From Hyphomicrobium_A sp036559705 (GTDB lineage: Bacteria; Pseudomonadota; Alphaproteobacteria; Rhizobiales; Hyphomicrobiaceae): DNA of 14,152 bases. The notes beneath the pieces were generated by a model that was given only the letters and a program-made list of their open reading frames with translations, searched no databases and was not told the DNA's origin. This document shows, in pieces, positions 6,047 through 12,750 of the stretch (the stretch's first letter is position 1; every line of letters begins with the position of its first letter). The position numbers and the translations under genes were made by a program. The stretch lies in assembly GCA_036559705.1 (NCBI GenBank), contig DATBSP010000148.1:1-14152 (forward strand), read 5' to 3'.

Positions 6047-8218
6047 ATGACCGAAGTACTTTGGGGGATCGTCGCTTGCGGCGTGTTGGCGCTCGCCTAT
6101 TCGGCCTACACGATCCGATCGGTGATGGCCGCTGACGCCGGCACGGCGCGCATGCAGGAGATTGCCGGCGCCATTCGCGAAGGTGCCCAGGCCTATCTCA
6201 ACCGCCAGTATACGACGATCGCCATGGTCGGTGCCGTGATCTTCGTCCTGGCGTGGATCCTTCTGGGCTACCTCGTGGCCATCGGCTTTGCCATCGGCGC
6301 GGTGCTGTCGGGCCTAGCAGGCTACGTCGGCATGAACGTTTCGGTGCGCGCCAACGTGCGCACGGCGCAAGCCGCGACGCACTCGCTGGCGCGCGGCCTC
6401 GACATCGCCTTCAAGTCGGGCGCCGTGACGGGCATGCTGGTCGCCGGCATGGCGCTGCTCGGCGTCGCTGGGTATTTCCTGTTCCTCACCGCCGGCCTCG
6501 GCTTCGCGGTAACCGACCGCACGGTCACCGACGCACTTATTGCGCTGGGCTTCGGCGCCTCGCTCATTTCCATCTTCGCGCGTCTCGGCGGCGGCATCTT
6601 TACGAAAGGCGCCGACGTCGGCGGTGATCTCGTCGGCAAGGTCGAAGCTGGCATCCCCGAGGACGATCCGCGCAATCCCGCGACCATCGCCGACAACGTC
6701 GGCGACAACGTCGGCGACTGCGCCGGTATGGCCGCCGACCTGTTCGAGACGTATGCCGTGACCGTCGTGGCGACCATGGTGCTCGGCTCCATCTTCTTTG
6801 CCGGACAGCCGAACGTTGCAACACTCATGGTCTACCCGCTCGCCATCTGCGCCGCCTGCATCATCACCTCGATCATCGGCACCTTCTTCGTCAAGCTTGG
6901 CACCAACAACTCAATCATGGGCGCCCTCTACCGGGGCTTCCTGGCCGCCGCCGTCCTGTCGATCGGCGGCCTGTGGGCGGCAACTCACTATGTCCTCGGC
7001 GGCTTCGGCGAAGTCGGCACCGCCGCCGGCATGTCGATTACCGGCCTCAACCTGTTCTTGTGCGGCCTCGCCGGCCTCGCTGTGACGGGTCTCATCATCT
7101 GGATCACCGAGTACTACACCGGCATCGGCTACAAGCCGGTGCGCTCGATCGCGCAGGCCTCCGTCACCGGCCATGGCACCAATGTCATCCAGGGCCTCGC
7201 CGTGTCGCTTGAGTCAACGGCACTTCCGGCGCTTGTCATCGTCGGCGGCATCCTTAGCACCTATTCGCTCGCCGGCCTTTTCGGCACAGCTATCGCCACC
7301 ACCACGATGCTTGGCCTCGCCGGCGTCGTCGTGGCCCTCGACGCCTTCGGCCCGGTGACCGACAATGCCGGCGGCATCGCCGAGATGGCGGGGCTGCCCA
7401 AAGAGGTTCGCCGCTCCACCGACGCGCTTGATGCCGTCGGCAACACGACGAAGGCGGTCACCAAGGGCTACGCCATCGGCTCGGCTGGTCTCGGCGCGCT
7501 GGTGCTGTTTGCGGCCTACAGCTACGACCTGCAGCACTTCATCGACGAAGCCAACAAGGCAGGCTCGACGGCCTACTCCTACTTCAAGGGGGTCCGTCCC
7601 GATTTCTCGCTATCGAACCCTTATGTCGTCGTCGGCCTCTTGCTCGGTGGCCTCATCCCCTACCTCTTCGGCGGCATTGCCATGACGGCTGTCGGCCGCG
7701 CCGGCGGAGCCATCGTCGAGGAGGTTCGCCGCCAGTTCAAAGCCAAGCCCGGCATCATGCAGGGCAAGGACCGTCCCGACTACGCGGCGGCCGTCGACCT
7801 GCTCACCCGCGCGGCAATCAAGGAGATGATCATCCCCTCACTGCTGCCGGTGCTGTCGCCGATCGTGCTCTACTTCGCGATCTATCTGATCGCCGGCGGC
7901 GGCGAGGCCGGCAAGAGCGCGGCGTTCTCCGCGGTCGGCGCCATGCTGCTCGGCGTCATTGTCAACGGCCTGTTCGTCGCCATTTCCATGACCTCCGGCG
8001 GAGGCGCCTGGGATAATGCCAAGAAGGCGATCGAGGACGGCTTCATCGACAAGAATGGCGTCAAGCACGTCAAGGGTTCTGACGCGCACAAGGCGGCCGT
8101 CACCGGCGATACGGTCGGCGACCCCTACAAGGATACGGCTGGTCCTGCTGTGAACCCGGCAATCAAAATCACCAACATCGTCGCGCTGCTGTTGCTGGCG
8201 GTCCTCGCCGCCCACTGA
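6047..8218 (+). CDS. hppA: K+-insensitive-type H+-translocating membrane pyrophosphatase
   Basis: A 723-residue integral membrane enzyme that hydrolyses pyrophosphate and pumps protons across the membrane. About 16 membrane segments are expected. The pyrophosphate/Mg-binding signatures are present: DVGGDLVGKVE (residues 190-200, with Gly where Ala is usual at 193) and DNVGDNVGDCAG (216-227). The later pattern DAFGPVTDNAGGIAEMAGLP and the C-terminal GDTVGDPYKDTAGPAVNPAI are also intact. The K+ switch motif reads GNTTKAVTKG (465-474); Lys at 469 and Thr at 472 are the residues found in K+-independent, proton-pumping members, while K+-dependent ones carry Ala there. The start at 6047 follows AAAGGGG at 8 nt. 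Downstream a strong hairpin separates it from convergent bamE. It is probably a single-gene unit that conserves the energy of pyrophosphate made by biosynthesis. Confidence 0.98.
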   Translation: MTEVLWGIVACGVLALAYSAYTIRSVMAADAGTARMQEIAGAIREGAQAYLNRQYTTIAMVGAVIFVLAWILLGYLVAIGFAIGAVLSGLAGYVGMNVSVRANVRTAQAATHSLARGLDIAFKSGAVTGMLVAGMALLGVAGYFLFLTAGLGFAVTDRTVTDALIALGFGASLISIFARLGGGIFTKGADVGGDLVGKVEAGIPEDDPRNPATIADNVGDNVGDCAGMAADLFETYAVTVVATMVLGSIFFAGQPNVATLMVYPLAICAACIITSIIGTFFVKLGTNNSIMGALYRGFLAAAVLSIGGLWAATHYVLGGFGEVGTAAGMSITGLNLFLCGLAGLAVTGLIIWITEYYTGIGYKPVRSIAQASVTGHGTNVIQGLAVSLESTALPALVIVGGILSTYSLAGLFGTAIATTTMLGLAGVVVALDAFGPVTDNAGGIAEMAGLPKEVRRSTDALDAVGNTTKAVTKGYAIGSAGLGALVLFAAYSYDLQHFIDEANKAGSTAYSYFKGVRPDFSLSNPYVVVGLLLGGLIPYLFGGIAMTAVGRAGGAIVEEVRRQFKAKPGIMQGKDRPDYAAAVDLLTRAAIKEMIIPSLLPVLSPIVLYFAIYLIAGGGEAGKSAAFSAVGAMLLGVIVNGLFVAISMTSGGGAWDNAKKAIEDGFIDKNGVKHVKGSDAHKAAVTGDTVGDPYKDTAGPAVNPAIKITNIVALLLLAVLAAH

Positions 8219-8241
8219 GCAGCGTAAAGCGGCAATCGAAG

Positions 8242-8270
8242 CGGGAGCGCGTATATCGCGTTCCCGTTTT
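8242..8270 (+). terminator. Rho-independent terminator between hppA and bamE
   Basis: CGGGAGCGCG (8242-8251) pairs with CGCGTTCCCG (8257-8266) around the loop TATAT, giving ten pairs with one G-T wobble. TTTT follows at 8267-8270. It lies 23 bp after the hppA stop and 9 bp before the bamE stop, so it can end hppA transcription. The opposite strand lacks a T-run, so it may act less well for bamE. Confidence 0.75.
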
Positions 8271-8279
8271 CGTTGCGGG

Positions 8280-8771
8280 CTAGTCGCCGAAGATCTGCTT
8301 GGTGCCGAGGTTGCGGAACAGCTGCTGCACGATGCCGACATCCTTGCCGCCCGGGGCCGGCGTGGTCTTGGAGACGTAGTCGAACACACGGCCGTCCTTC
8401 AAACCGTAGTTAGCGACGCGATCCACCGTACCCCCCGGCGTGAAGTAGACGGCGACGACCTGACGGTCTTGCTCGGTCGGCAGCATGAAGGCGGTCTGCG
8501 TCGCCGTAGAGGAGATATAGTAGTAGGCCTGATTGTTGCCGACGACGGCGGTGGTCGACGGGGTACCGAGGTTCATGCGCACCTGCTCCTGGCTCATGCC
8601 CGGCTGGATCTGCTGCAGGTCGCCTTCGTGGAACTGGACGCCGTGCTTGATGACGCTTGAATCGCAGGCGCTGGCGGCGAGCGAAGCGGCAAGCAAGGCA
8701 ATGAAGCTCCAACTCCGGGTGCTCGTCGACACGCGCGTGCGGCGTTGGCGGGCATTCGTCTCTCGGCGCAT
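8280..8771 (-). CDS. bamE: Outer membrane protein assembly factor BamE (SmpA/OmlA family lipoprotein)
   Basis: A 163-residue envelope protein matching BamE/SmpA, the small lipoprotein of the BAM complex that inserts beta-barrel proteins in the outer membrane. Residues 20-36 are an export signal ending LLAASLAASAC; C36 is the likely lipidated cysteine, though the residue three before it is Ala rather than the more usual Leu. The BamE fold follows: GDLQQIQPGMSQEQVRMNLG (about 50-69) with GTPST, then AYYYISSTATQTAF and a strand pattern VVAVYFTPGGTVDRVANYGL. The C-terminal extension (TPAPGGKDVGIVQQLFRNLG) is usual in alphaproteobacterial members. The ATG at 8771 gives an unusually long charged n-region; an in-frame GTG at about 8732 (residue 14) would give a more standard signal peptide. 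It is divergent from the chaperone gene. Confidence 0.88.
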   Translation of the reverse strand: MRRETNARQRRTRVSTSTRSWSFIALLAASLAASACDSSVIKHGVQFHEGDLQQIQPGMSQEQVRMNLGTPSTTAVVGNNQAYYYISSTATQTAFMLPTEQDRQVVAVYFTPGGTVDRVANYGLKDGRVFDYVSKTTPAPGGKDVGIVQQLFRNLGTKQIFGD

Positions 8772-8839
8772 TATGTTATGTCTTCCCGAGACTGGATCGA
8801 AGCAGGGTCAAGTCGCGCTTACCCCGAGGTCCGGCCAAA

Positions 8840-8858
8840 TGCAACGGGCGCCGTTGCA
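8840..8858. promoter_or_regulatory. Perfect inverted repeat in the bamE/chaperone divergent intergenic region
   Basis: TGCAACGG-GCG-CCGTTGCA is a perfect 8-bp inverted repeat with a 3-bp centre, lying roughly mid-way in the 146-bp gap between the two divergent starts (8771 and 8918). It may be an operator that serves both genes. On the minus strand a TTGACC box (8806-8811) stands nearer to bamE, without a clear -10 partner. No T-run follows the repeat, so a terminator is unlikely. Confidence 0.5.
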
Positions 8859-8917
8859 ACACAGCAAGCGTCTCCCCGGATTTTGCTCCCCATACGCAAC
8901 TCTAGAGGCCGGCGCTG

Positions 8918-9454
8918 ATGCTGGATTTTCTCAACGCCCGCACTGAGATGCGCCGTAAAGCAGGCAGGATTTATGGCGCGATCGTGACGCAGGCGCGCCG
9001 GTCTGACTTTTACGCCGAGCTGCGTGTCCCGGACACGCCTTCGGGGCGGTATGAGATGGTGGTCCTTCACCTTTTCCTCGTGCTCGAGCGGCTGCGCGCG
9101 AACCCCGATGCGGCCTCGCCGCTGCCTCGTTTGCTGGTCGAAGCCTTCATCGCGGACATGGACGATTCCCTGCGCGAACTCGGCACCGGCGATCTAGCTG
9201 TGCCCAAGAAGGTGCGCCGCGCCGCGACCGGCCTCTACGAGCGCAGCATGGCCTACAAGGGGGCCCTGGGCTTAGGCAACGGAGCGGCGTTGGCAAGTGC
9301 GATCGCCGAGCATGTTTACCTTACGGCCGAGAGCGACCGGGCGCGCATGCTTGCGGTGTACGTGCGGGCGACCGCCAGCTCCCTCGCCGCGGCCGACATG
9401 GATGAGCTTCTTGATGGCAAGTTCGGGTTTCCGCCGGTGCCGGTGACGCAATGA
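8918..9454 (+). CDS. Ubiquinol-cytochrome c chaperone family protein (CBP3-like)
   Basis: A 178-residue soluble protein of the CBP3/UQCC1 family, which assists assembly of cytochrome b in respiratory complex III. Recognisable blocks are the N-terminal helix (AGRIYGAIVTQARRSDFYAE, residues 15-34), the core YEMVVLHLFLVLERL and LPRLLVEAFIADMDDSLREL, with GTGDLAVPKKVRR just after. The block AFIADMDDSLRELGTGDLAV is the most typical part of the family. In alphaproteobacteria this gene usually lies just before the DUF177 gene, as here. Its stop overlaps the DUF177 start (ATGA at 9451-9454), so the two are translationally coupled. The start at 8918 has only a weak GAGG-like site before it (8904-8907). 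How it works on bacterial complex III is inferred from mitochondrial relatives. Confidence 0.92.
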   Translation: MLDFLNARTEMRRKAGRIYGAIVTQARRSDFYAELRVPDTPSGRYEMVVLHLFLVLERLRANPDAASPLPRLLVEAFIADMDDSLRELGTGDLAVPKKVRRAATGLYERSMAYKGALGLGNGAALASAIAEHVYLTAESDRARMLAVYVRATASSLAAADMDELLDGKFGFPPVPVTQ

Positions 9455-9972
9455 GTGAGCCGCTGACTTGGTCCTATCGCGCCACCGAAATTCCCGAGGC
9501 GGGCTTGCGCGAACGTCGCAACGCCACGCCGGACGAGCGCGTGCAGGTGGCGGCCAAGCTCGAGGTCGTCTCCTGCGAGCAGCTGGTGTCCGACTTCTCC
9601 ATTCGATCAGCCGGTCACGGCCGCTACCGCCTCGCCGGCAAGGTAACCGCACAGCTAACGCAAAACTGCGTCGTCACCCTCGATCCCATCGCGCAGAACG
9701 TCGAAGGGTCGTTCGACGTGCAGTACTGGCCGGCGGCTAAATTGCCGGAGAGCGGCGAGGAAGAGGTGGAGGCGCTGAACGCCGCGGAGATCGAGCCGAT
9801 AGAGCACGGACGCATCGACGCCGGCAGAATCATTTTCGAGACACTGTCGGCTTCGGTCGATCCCTACCCGCGCAAGCCGGGCGCGGCACTCCAGGCCGGT
9901 GAGCTGGGCGATGCCGCTCCGTCCGAAAGGGGACCGTTCGCGGCCTTGAAGAAGCTGAAGGATCGCAGCTAA
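9451..9972 (+). CDS. DUF177 (YceD-like) protein
   Basis: A 173-residue protein of the DUF177/YceD family. The central motif region reads YRLAGKVTAQLTQNCVVTLD (residues about 59-78), containing the usual Cys followed by V-T-L; only one of the typical paired cysteines is seen. It continues with EGSFDVQYWP and the acidic stretch ESGEEEVEALNAAEIEPIEH, then the conserved DxG...E...L..DPYPRKPG pattern (GRIDAGRIIFETLSASVDPY). YceD is linked to 23S rRNA accumulation in some bacteria and plants; here the role is not shown. The start codon overlaps the chaperone stop. Placement just before plsX is the standard arrangement in the class. The C-terminus ends in a short basic helix (ALKKLKDRS). Confidence 0.92.
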   Translation: MSEPLTWSYRATEIPEAGLRERRNATPDERVQVAAKLEVVSCEQLVSDFSIRSAGHGRYRLAGKVTAQLTQNCVVTLDPIAQNVEGSFDVQYWPAAKLPESGEEEVEALNAAEIEPIEHGRIDAGRIIFETLSASVDPYPRKPGAALQAGELGDAAPSERGPFAALKKLKDRS

Positions 9973-10026
9973 GACGATGTGGAGCGACGATCACACAAAG
10001 CTGCGGCCAGCGCGTCGAAAATCCAG

Positions 10027-10054
10027 TTGTTTCGCACTTGCAAAAGAGTATGGT
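10027..10054 (+). promoter_or_regulatory. Possible promoter for plsX
   Basis: TTGTTT (10027-10032), a 16-nt spacer and TATGGT (10049-10054) resemble a sigma-70 promoter within the 158-bp gap 9973-10130. Both boxes are only partial matches. If real, plsX can be read apart from the chaperone-DUF177 pair. Before the ATG at 10131 only GAGG (10115-10118) at 12 nt resembles a ribosome binding site. Nothing else is recognised in the gap. Confidence 0.3.
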
Positions 10055-10130
10055 CCGCTCGTTTAGGGGTAGGGAGGCGCCATAGTTCGCTGCCTCCATT
10101 CTGGGGAAATTTGCGAGGCCAACCCGCGAC

Positions 10131-11171
10131 ATGTCTCAGCCGCGGACCATAGCGCTCGACGCGATGGGCGGCGACCACGGTCCATCTGTCGTGGTTCCCG
10201 GCGCTGCCCTCTCGCTGGAGCGATATCCGGCGCTCAGCTTCATTTTCTATGGCGATGAGCCGCACATAAGAATCGAGCTCGACAAGCTTCCCGTGCTCGC
10301 CGCCAAGTCGCGCGTTGTTCATTCCGACATGGTCGTCAACATGAGCGACAAGCCGAGCCAGGCGTTACGGCGCGGCAAGGGCACAAGCCTGTGGCTCGCC
10401 ATCGAAGCCGTGCACAAGGGTGAGGCGGACGTCGCCGTCTCGGCCGGCAATACCGGTGCCTTCATGGCGATGTCGAAGCTGATCCTGCGGCCCATGGCCG
10501 GCATCGAACGACCGGCTATCGCCGCGCTTTGGCCCACCGTGAAAGCCGAATGCATCGTGCTCGACGTCGGCGCCAACATCGGCGCCTCCGCACGCGAGCT
10601 CAGTGATTTCGCTCTGATGGGCGCCGCTATGGCGCGCGCGCTGTTCCACATCGAACGCCCCACCGTCGGCCTGCTCAATGTCGGCGTCGAGGAGATCAAG
10701 GGCGTCGAGGAAGTACGACAGGCGCACGCCTGGTTGAAGAGCACCGAGCTGCCGCTCGACTATCGCGGTTTCATCGAGGGCGACCAGATCGGTCAGGGCG
10801 TCGTTGATGTGGTCGTCGTCGAAGGCTTTGCCGGCAATATCGCCTTGAAGACGGCGGAAGGCACCGCCAAGCAGATCAGCGAGTATCTGCGGGCCGCCAT
10901 GCGGCGCTCCTGGGTGTCGAAACTCGGCGCCCTGCTGGCGTCCGGTGGCTTCCGTGTCCTCAAGGAAAAAATGGACCCCCGACGCGCCAATGGCGGCACG
11001 TTTCTTGGCCTCAACGGCATCGCGGTCAAGAGTCACGGGGGCACGGATGCCCTGGGCTTTGCCAGCGCCGTCGATCTCGCGTACGAGATGGCCCAGAGCA
11101 GCCTCATTCCGCGGCTCGCTGCCGACCTGACGGCGTTCCACCACAAGCTCGAGGCGATCGCCGAAGGCTGA
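10131..11171 (+). CDS. plsX: Phosphate acyltransferase PlsX
   Basis: A 346-residue enzyme that transfers an acyl group from acyl-ACP to phosphate, giving acyl-phosphate for PlsY in phosphatidic acid synthesis. It works at the inner face of the membrane. The N-terminus is typical (IALDAMGGDHGPSVVVPGA), followed by SDKPSQALRRGKGTSLWLAI, the central AVSAGNTGAFMAMSKLILRP, and LDVGANIGAS. The C-terminal block GGTFLGLNGIAVKSHGGTDA (about residues 287-306) is a hallmark. Length is normal, and no key block is missing. The gene is followed after 100 bp by fabH, the common partner in fatty-acid/phospholipid clusters, and preceded by DUF177. The ATG at 10131 fits the family N-terminus closely. Confidence 0.98.
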   Translation: MSQPRTIALDAMGGDHGPSVVVPGAALSLERYPALSFIFYGDEPHIRIELDKLPVLAAKSRVVHSDMVVNMSDKPSQALRRGKGTSLWLAIEAVHKGEADVAVSAGNTGAFMAMSKLILRPMAGIERPAIAALWPTVKAECIVLDVGANIGASARELSDFALMGAAMARALFHIERPTVGLLNVGVEEIKGVEEVRQAHAWLKSTELPLDYRGFIEGDQIGQGVVDVVVVEGFAGNIALKTAEGTAKQISEYLRAAMRRSWVSKLGALLASGGFRVLKEKMDPRRANGGTFLGLNGIAVKSHGGTDALGFASAVDLAYEMAQSSLIPRLAADLTAFHHKLEAIAEG

Positions 11172-11210
11172 GACATTAGGTCGGCACTCCAAGCACGGGC
11201 AGCCGCCGTC

Positions 11211-11233
11211 GGGCGGGCTTAAGAGCCCTGCCC
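11211..11233 (+). other. Hairpin between plsX and fabH
   Basis: GGGCGGGCT (11211-11219) pairs with AGCCCTGCCC (11224-11233): nine base pairs with one bulged T and a TAAG loop. No T-run follows, so it is a poor intrinsic terminator. It could slow or shape the plsX-fabH transcript, or protect an RNA end. Confidence 0.45.
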
Positions 11234-11234
11234 C

Positions 11235-11251
11235 GTTGAAACTGGTTCAAC
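11235..11251. promoter_or_regulatory. Inverted repeat just upstream of fabH
   Basis: GTTGAA-ACTGG-TTCAAC is a perfect 6-bp inverted repeat, spanning 17 bp and ending 20 bp before the GTG start of fabH. Its place and symmetry are those of an operator or a second small hairpin directly after the GC-rich one at 11211-11233. No regulator can be assigned. Confidence 0.4.
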
Positions 11252-11271
11252 CATAAGAAGCAAGGCAGCTA

Positions 11272-12249
11272 GTGGCAGTTATTCGTTCAGTGATCCGCGG
11301 CGTCGGCGCCCATCTGCCGAAGCGCATCATGACCAACGCCGACTTGGCGAAGATCGTCGACACCAGCGATGAGTGGATCGTGGAGCGTACCGGCATCCGT
11401 CAGCGGCACATCGCCGGCGAGGATGAACTCACGTCCGATCTGGGCATCGCCGCCGCCAAGCAGGCGCTGGTGCGTGCCGCCATCGATCCTGTCGACATCG
11501 ATCTCGTCATCTGCGCGACGGCGACGCCCGACCGCACGTTCCCGGCGACGGCGGTGAGGATCCAGCAGGGCCTCGGCGTCACCAAAGGCGCAGCGTTCGA
11601 CGTGCAGGCAGTATGCTCGGGCTTTGTCTACGCCCTCACCATCGCCGACAACTTCCTCAAGACCGGCCAGTTCAAGCGCTCCGTGGTCATCGGCGCTGAA
11701 ACCTTCTCGCGCATCCTCGACTGGGAGGATCGCTCCACCTGCGTGCTGTTCGGCGACGGAGCCGGCGCTGTGGTGCTCGAGGCGCAGCCGCAGCACGGTA
11801 CGCGCGAAGATCGCGGCATCCTGGCATCGCGCATCCGCTCAGACGGTCGCTTCGAGGATCTGCTCTACGTCGACGGCGGCCCCGGCTCGACGAAGACCGT
11901 CGGCTATCTGCGCATGAACGGGCGCGAGGTTTTCCGCCACGCCGTGCAGAAGATCACCGGCGTCATTGAAGAGACTTTAGTGATGACGGATTACGCGGCC
12001 GACGAGATCGACCTTTACGTGCCGCATCAGGCCAATCAGCGCATTCTCGACGGCGTGCTGAAGAAGCTCGGGGTGCCCGCCGAGAAGATCGTCGTCACGC
12101 TCGACAAGCACGGCAATACGTCGGCCGCTTCCATCCCGTTGGCGCTTAACCATGCCTTCGAGCAGCACCGCGTTAAGGAAGGTTCGCTCGTCCTCATGGA
12201 GGCGATGGGCGGTGGCTTCACCTGGGGCGCGGTGCTCGCCCGCTGGTGA
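11272..12249 (+). CDS. fabH: 3-oxoacyl-ACP synthase III FabH
   Basis: A 325-residue condensing enzyme that starts fatty-acid synthesis by joining acetyl-CoA with malonyl-ACP. The complete catalytic triad is visible: C115 in DVQAVCSGFVYAL, H252 in YVPHQANQRI and N282 in KHGNTSAASIPLAL. Other hallmarks are RSVIRGVGAHLPKRIMTN at the start, SDEWIVERTGIRQRHIA, CATATPDRTFPATA, GDGAGAVVLEA and the terminal GGGFTWGAVLARW. The start is GTG at 11272, supported by AAGG (11262-11265) at 6 nt and by agreement with the family N-terminus. Length is normal. It belongs to the plsX-fabH-ihfA series. Chain-initiation specificity (acetyl against branched) cannot be read from the sequence with confidence. Confidence 0.98.
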   Translation: MAVIRSVIRGVGAHLPKRIMTNADLAKIVDTSDEWIVERTGIRQRHIAGEDELTSDLGIAAAKQALVRAAIDPVDIDLVICATATPDRTFPATAVRIQQGLGVTKGAAFDVQAVCSGFVYALTIADNFLKTGQFKRSVVIGAETFSRILDWEDRSTCVLFGDGAGAVVLEAQPQHGTREDRGILASRIRSDGRFEDLLYVDGGPGSTKTVGYLRMNGREVFRHAVQKITGVIEETLVMTDYAADEIDLYVPHQANQRILDGVLKKLGVPAEKIVVTLDKHGNTSAASIPLALNHAFEQHRVKEGSLVLMEAMGGGFTWGAVLARW

Positions 12250-12254
12250 CGTTT

Positions 12255-12297
12255 GCGTTGCATTTTCCGCAACGCGGCATGTTTCTTTCTTTGATTT
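12255..12297 (+). terminator. Possible terminator or attenuator after fabH
   Basis: GCGTTGC (12255-12261) pairs with GCAACGC (12269-12275) around a 7-nt loop. A T-rich stretch (12281-12297, interrupted by C, G and A) follows after 5 nt. The distance and interrupted T-run make it a weak intrinsic terminator, so partial read-through into ihfA is likely. Confidence 0.4.
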
Positions 12298-12311
12298 CAG
12301 CTAGTTGAAAT
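12294..12311. promoter_or_regulatory. 18-bp near-perfect palindrome upstream of the ihfA promoter
   Basis: ATTTCAGCTAGTTGAAAT is symmetric at eight of nine position pairs (one G-T pair breaks it). It starts 95 bp before the ihfA ATG and ends 12 bp before the putative -35 box at 12324. Such an AT-rich palindrome in GC-rich DNA is a good operator candidate. The protein that binds is unknown. Confidence 0.5.
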
Positions 12312-12323
12312 GTAGTCGTCGAT

Positions 12324-12351
12324 TGACGATCGCCTCTGCCCCCAGTAGCAT
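12324..12351 (+). promoter_or_regulatory. Probable ihfA promoter
   Basis: TTGACG (12324-12329), a 16-nt spacer and TAGCAT (12346-12351) resemble a sigma-70 promoter (five and four matches to consensus). It would start transcription near 12358, leaving a leader of about 30 nt that contains the GGGAGG ribosome binding site (12374-12379). Pattern reading only. Confidence 0.45.
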
Positions 12352-12388
12352 CGCGAAAAAGGTGAGGAAGAGCGGGAGGCAAAATGCC

Positions 12389-12706
12389 ATGGGAGGCAAG
12401 ACGTTAACGCGTGCAGACCTTGCCGAAGCGGTAGTGCGCAAGGTCGGGTTGCCGCGCAATGAGAGCCAGGATCTAGTCGAACTGGTGCTCGGGGAGATAT
12501 CGGCAAGCCTCGCACGGGGGGAGGCCGTAAAGCTCTCATCATTCGGCTCCTTCGGCATCCGCCAGAAGGGCGAGCGGATGGGGCGCAATCCCAAAACCGG
12601 GGACGAAGTGCCGATCACGCCACGCAGGGTCTTGGTGTTTCGCCCGAGCAACATTATGAAAGAACGCATTAACCAAGGCCTGATCCGCCGCAAGGCTGCC
12701 GAATAG
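12389..12706 (+). CDS. ihfA: Integration host factor subunit alpha
   Basis: A 105-residue HU/IHF-family protein that pairs with IHF beta to bend DNA sharply in transcription, replication and recombination. The family features are complete: MGGKTLTRADLAEAVVRKVG at the start, SSFGSFGIRQKGERMGRNPK across the beta arms, and RPSNIMKERI near the end. P68 in GRNPKTG is the intercalating proline at the tip of the DNA-binding arm. KTLTRADL and RMGRNPKTGDEVPI are closer to the alpha than the beta subunit. The ATG at 12389 follows GGGAGG at 9 nt; an upstream in-frame ATG at 12305 would add 28 unrelated residues. It lies between fabH and the merR-like gene, its usual place in alphaproteobacteria. Confidence 0.96.
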   Translation: MGGKTLTRADLAEAVVRKVGLPRNESQDLVELVLGEISASLARGEAVKLSSFGSFGIRQKGERMGRNPKTGDEVPITPRRVLVFRPSNIMKERINQGLIRRKAAE

Positions 12707-12750
12707 GCGCTTCACGGTGGCGGTGTGAGCCGCAGCCGGCGGAGGCGCAA

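Noticed and set aside
9973..10130. Space for a small gene such as rpmF between DUF177 and plsX
   Set aside because: In many other bacteria rpmF (L32) lies here, but no short zinc-ribbon ORF is present in the 158 bp; its absence is usual in this class.
10365..11192. 275-residue minus-strand open frame
   Set aside because: Antisense to plsX in a mirror frame, and without recognisable motifs.
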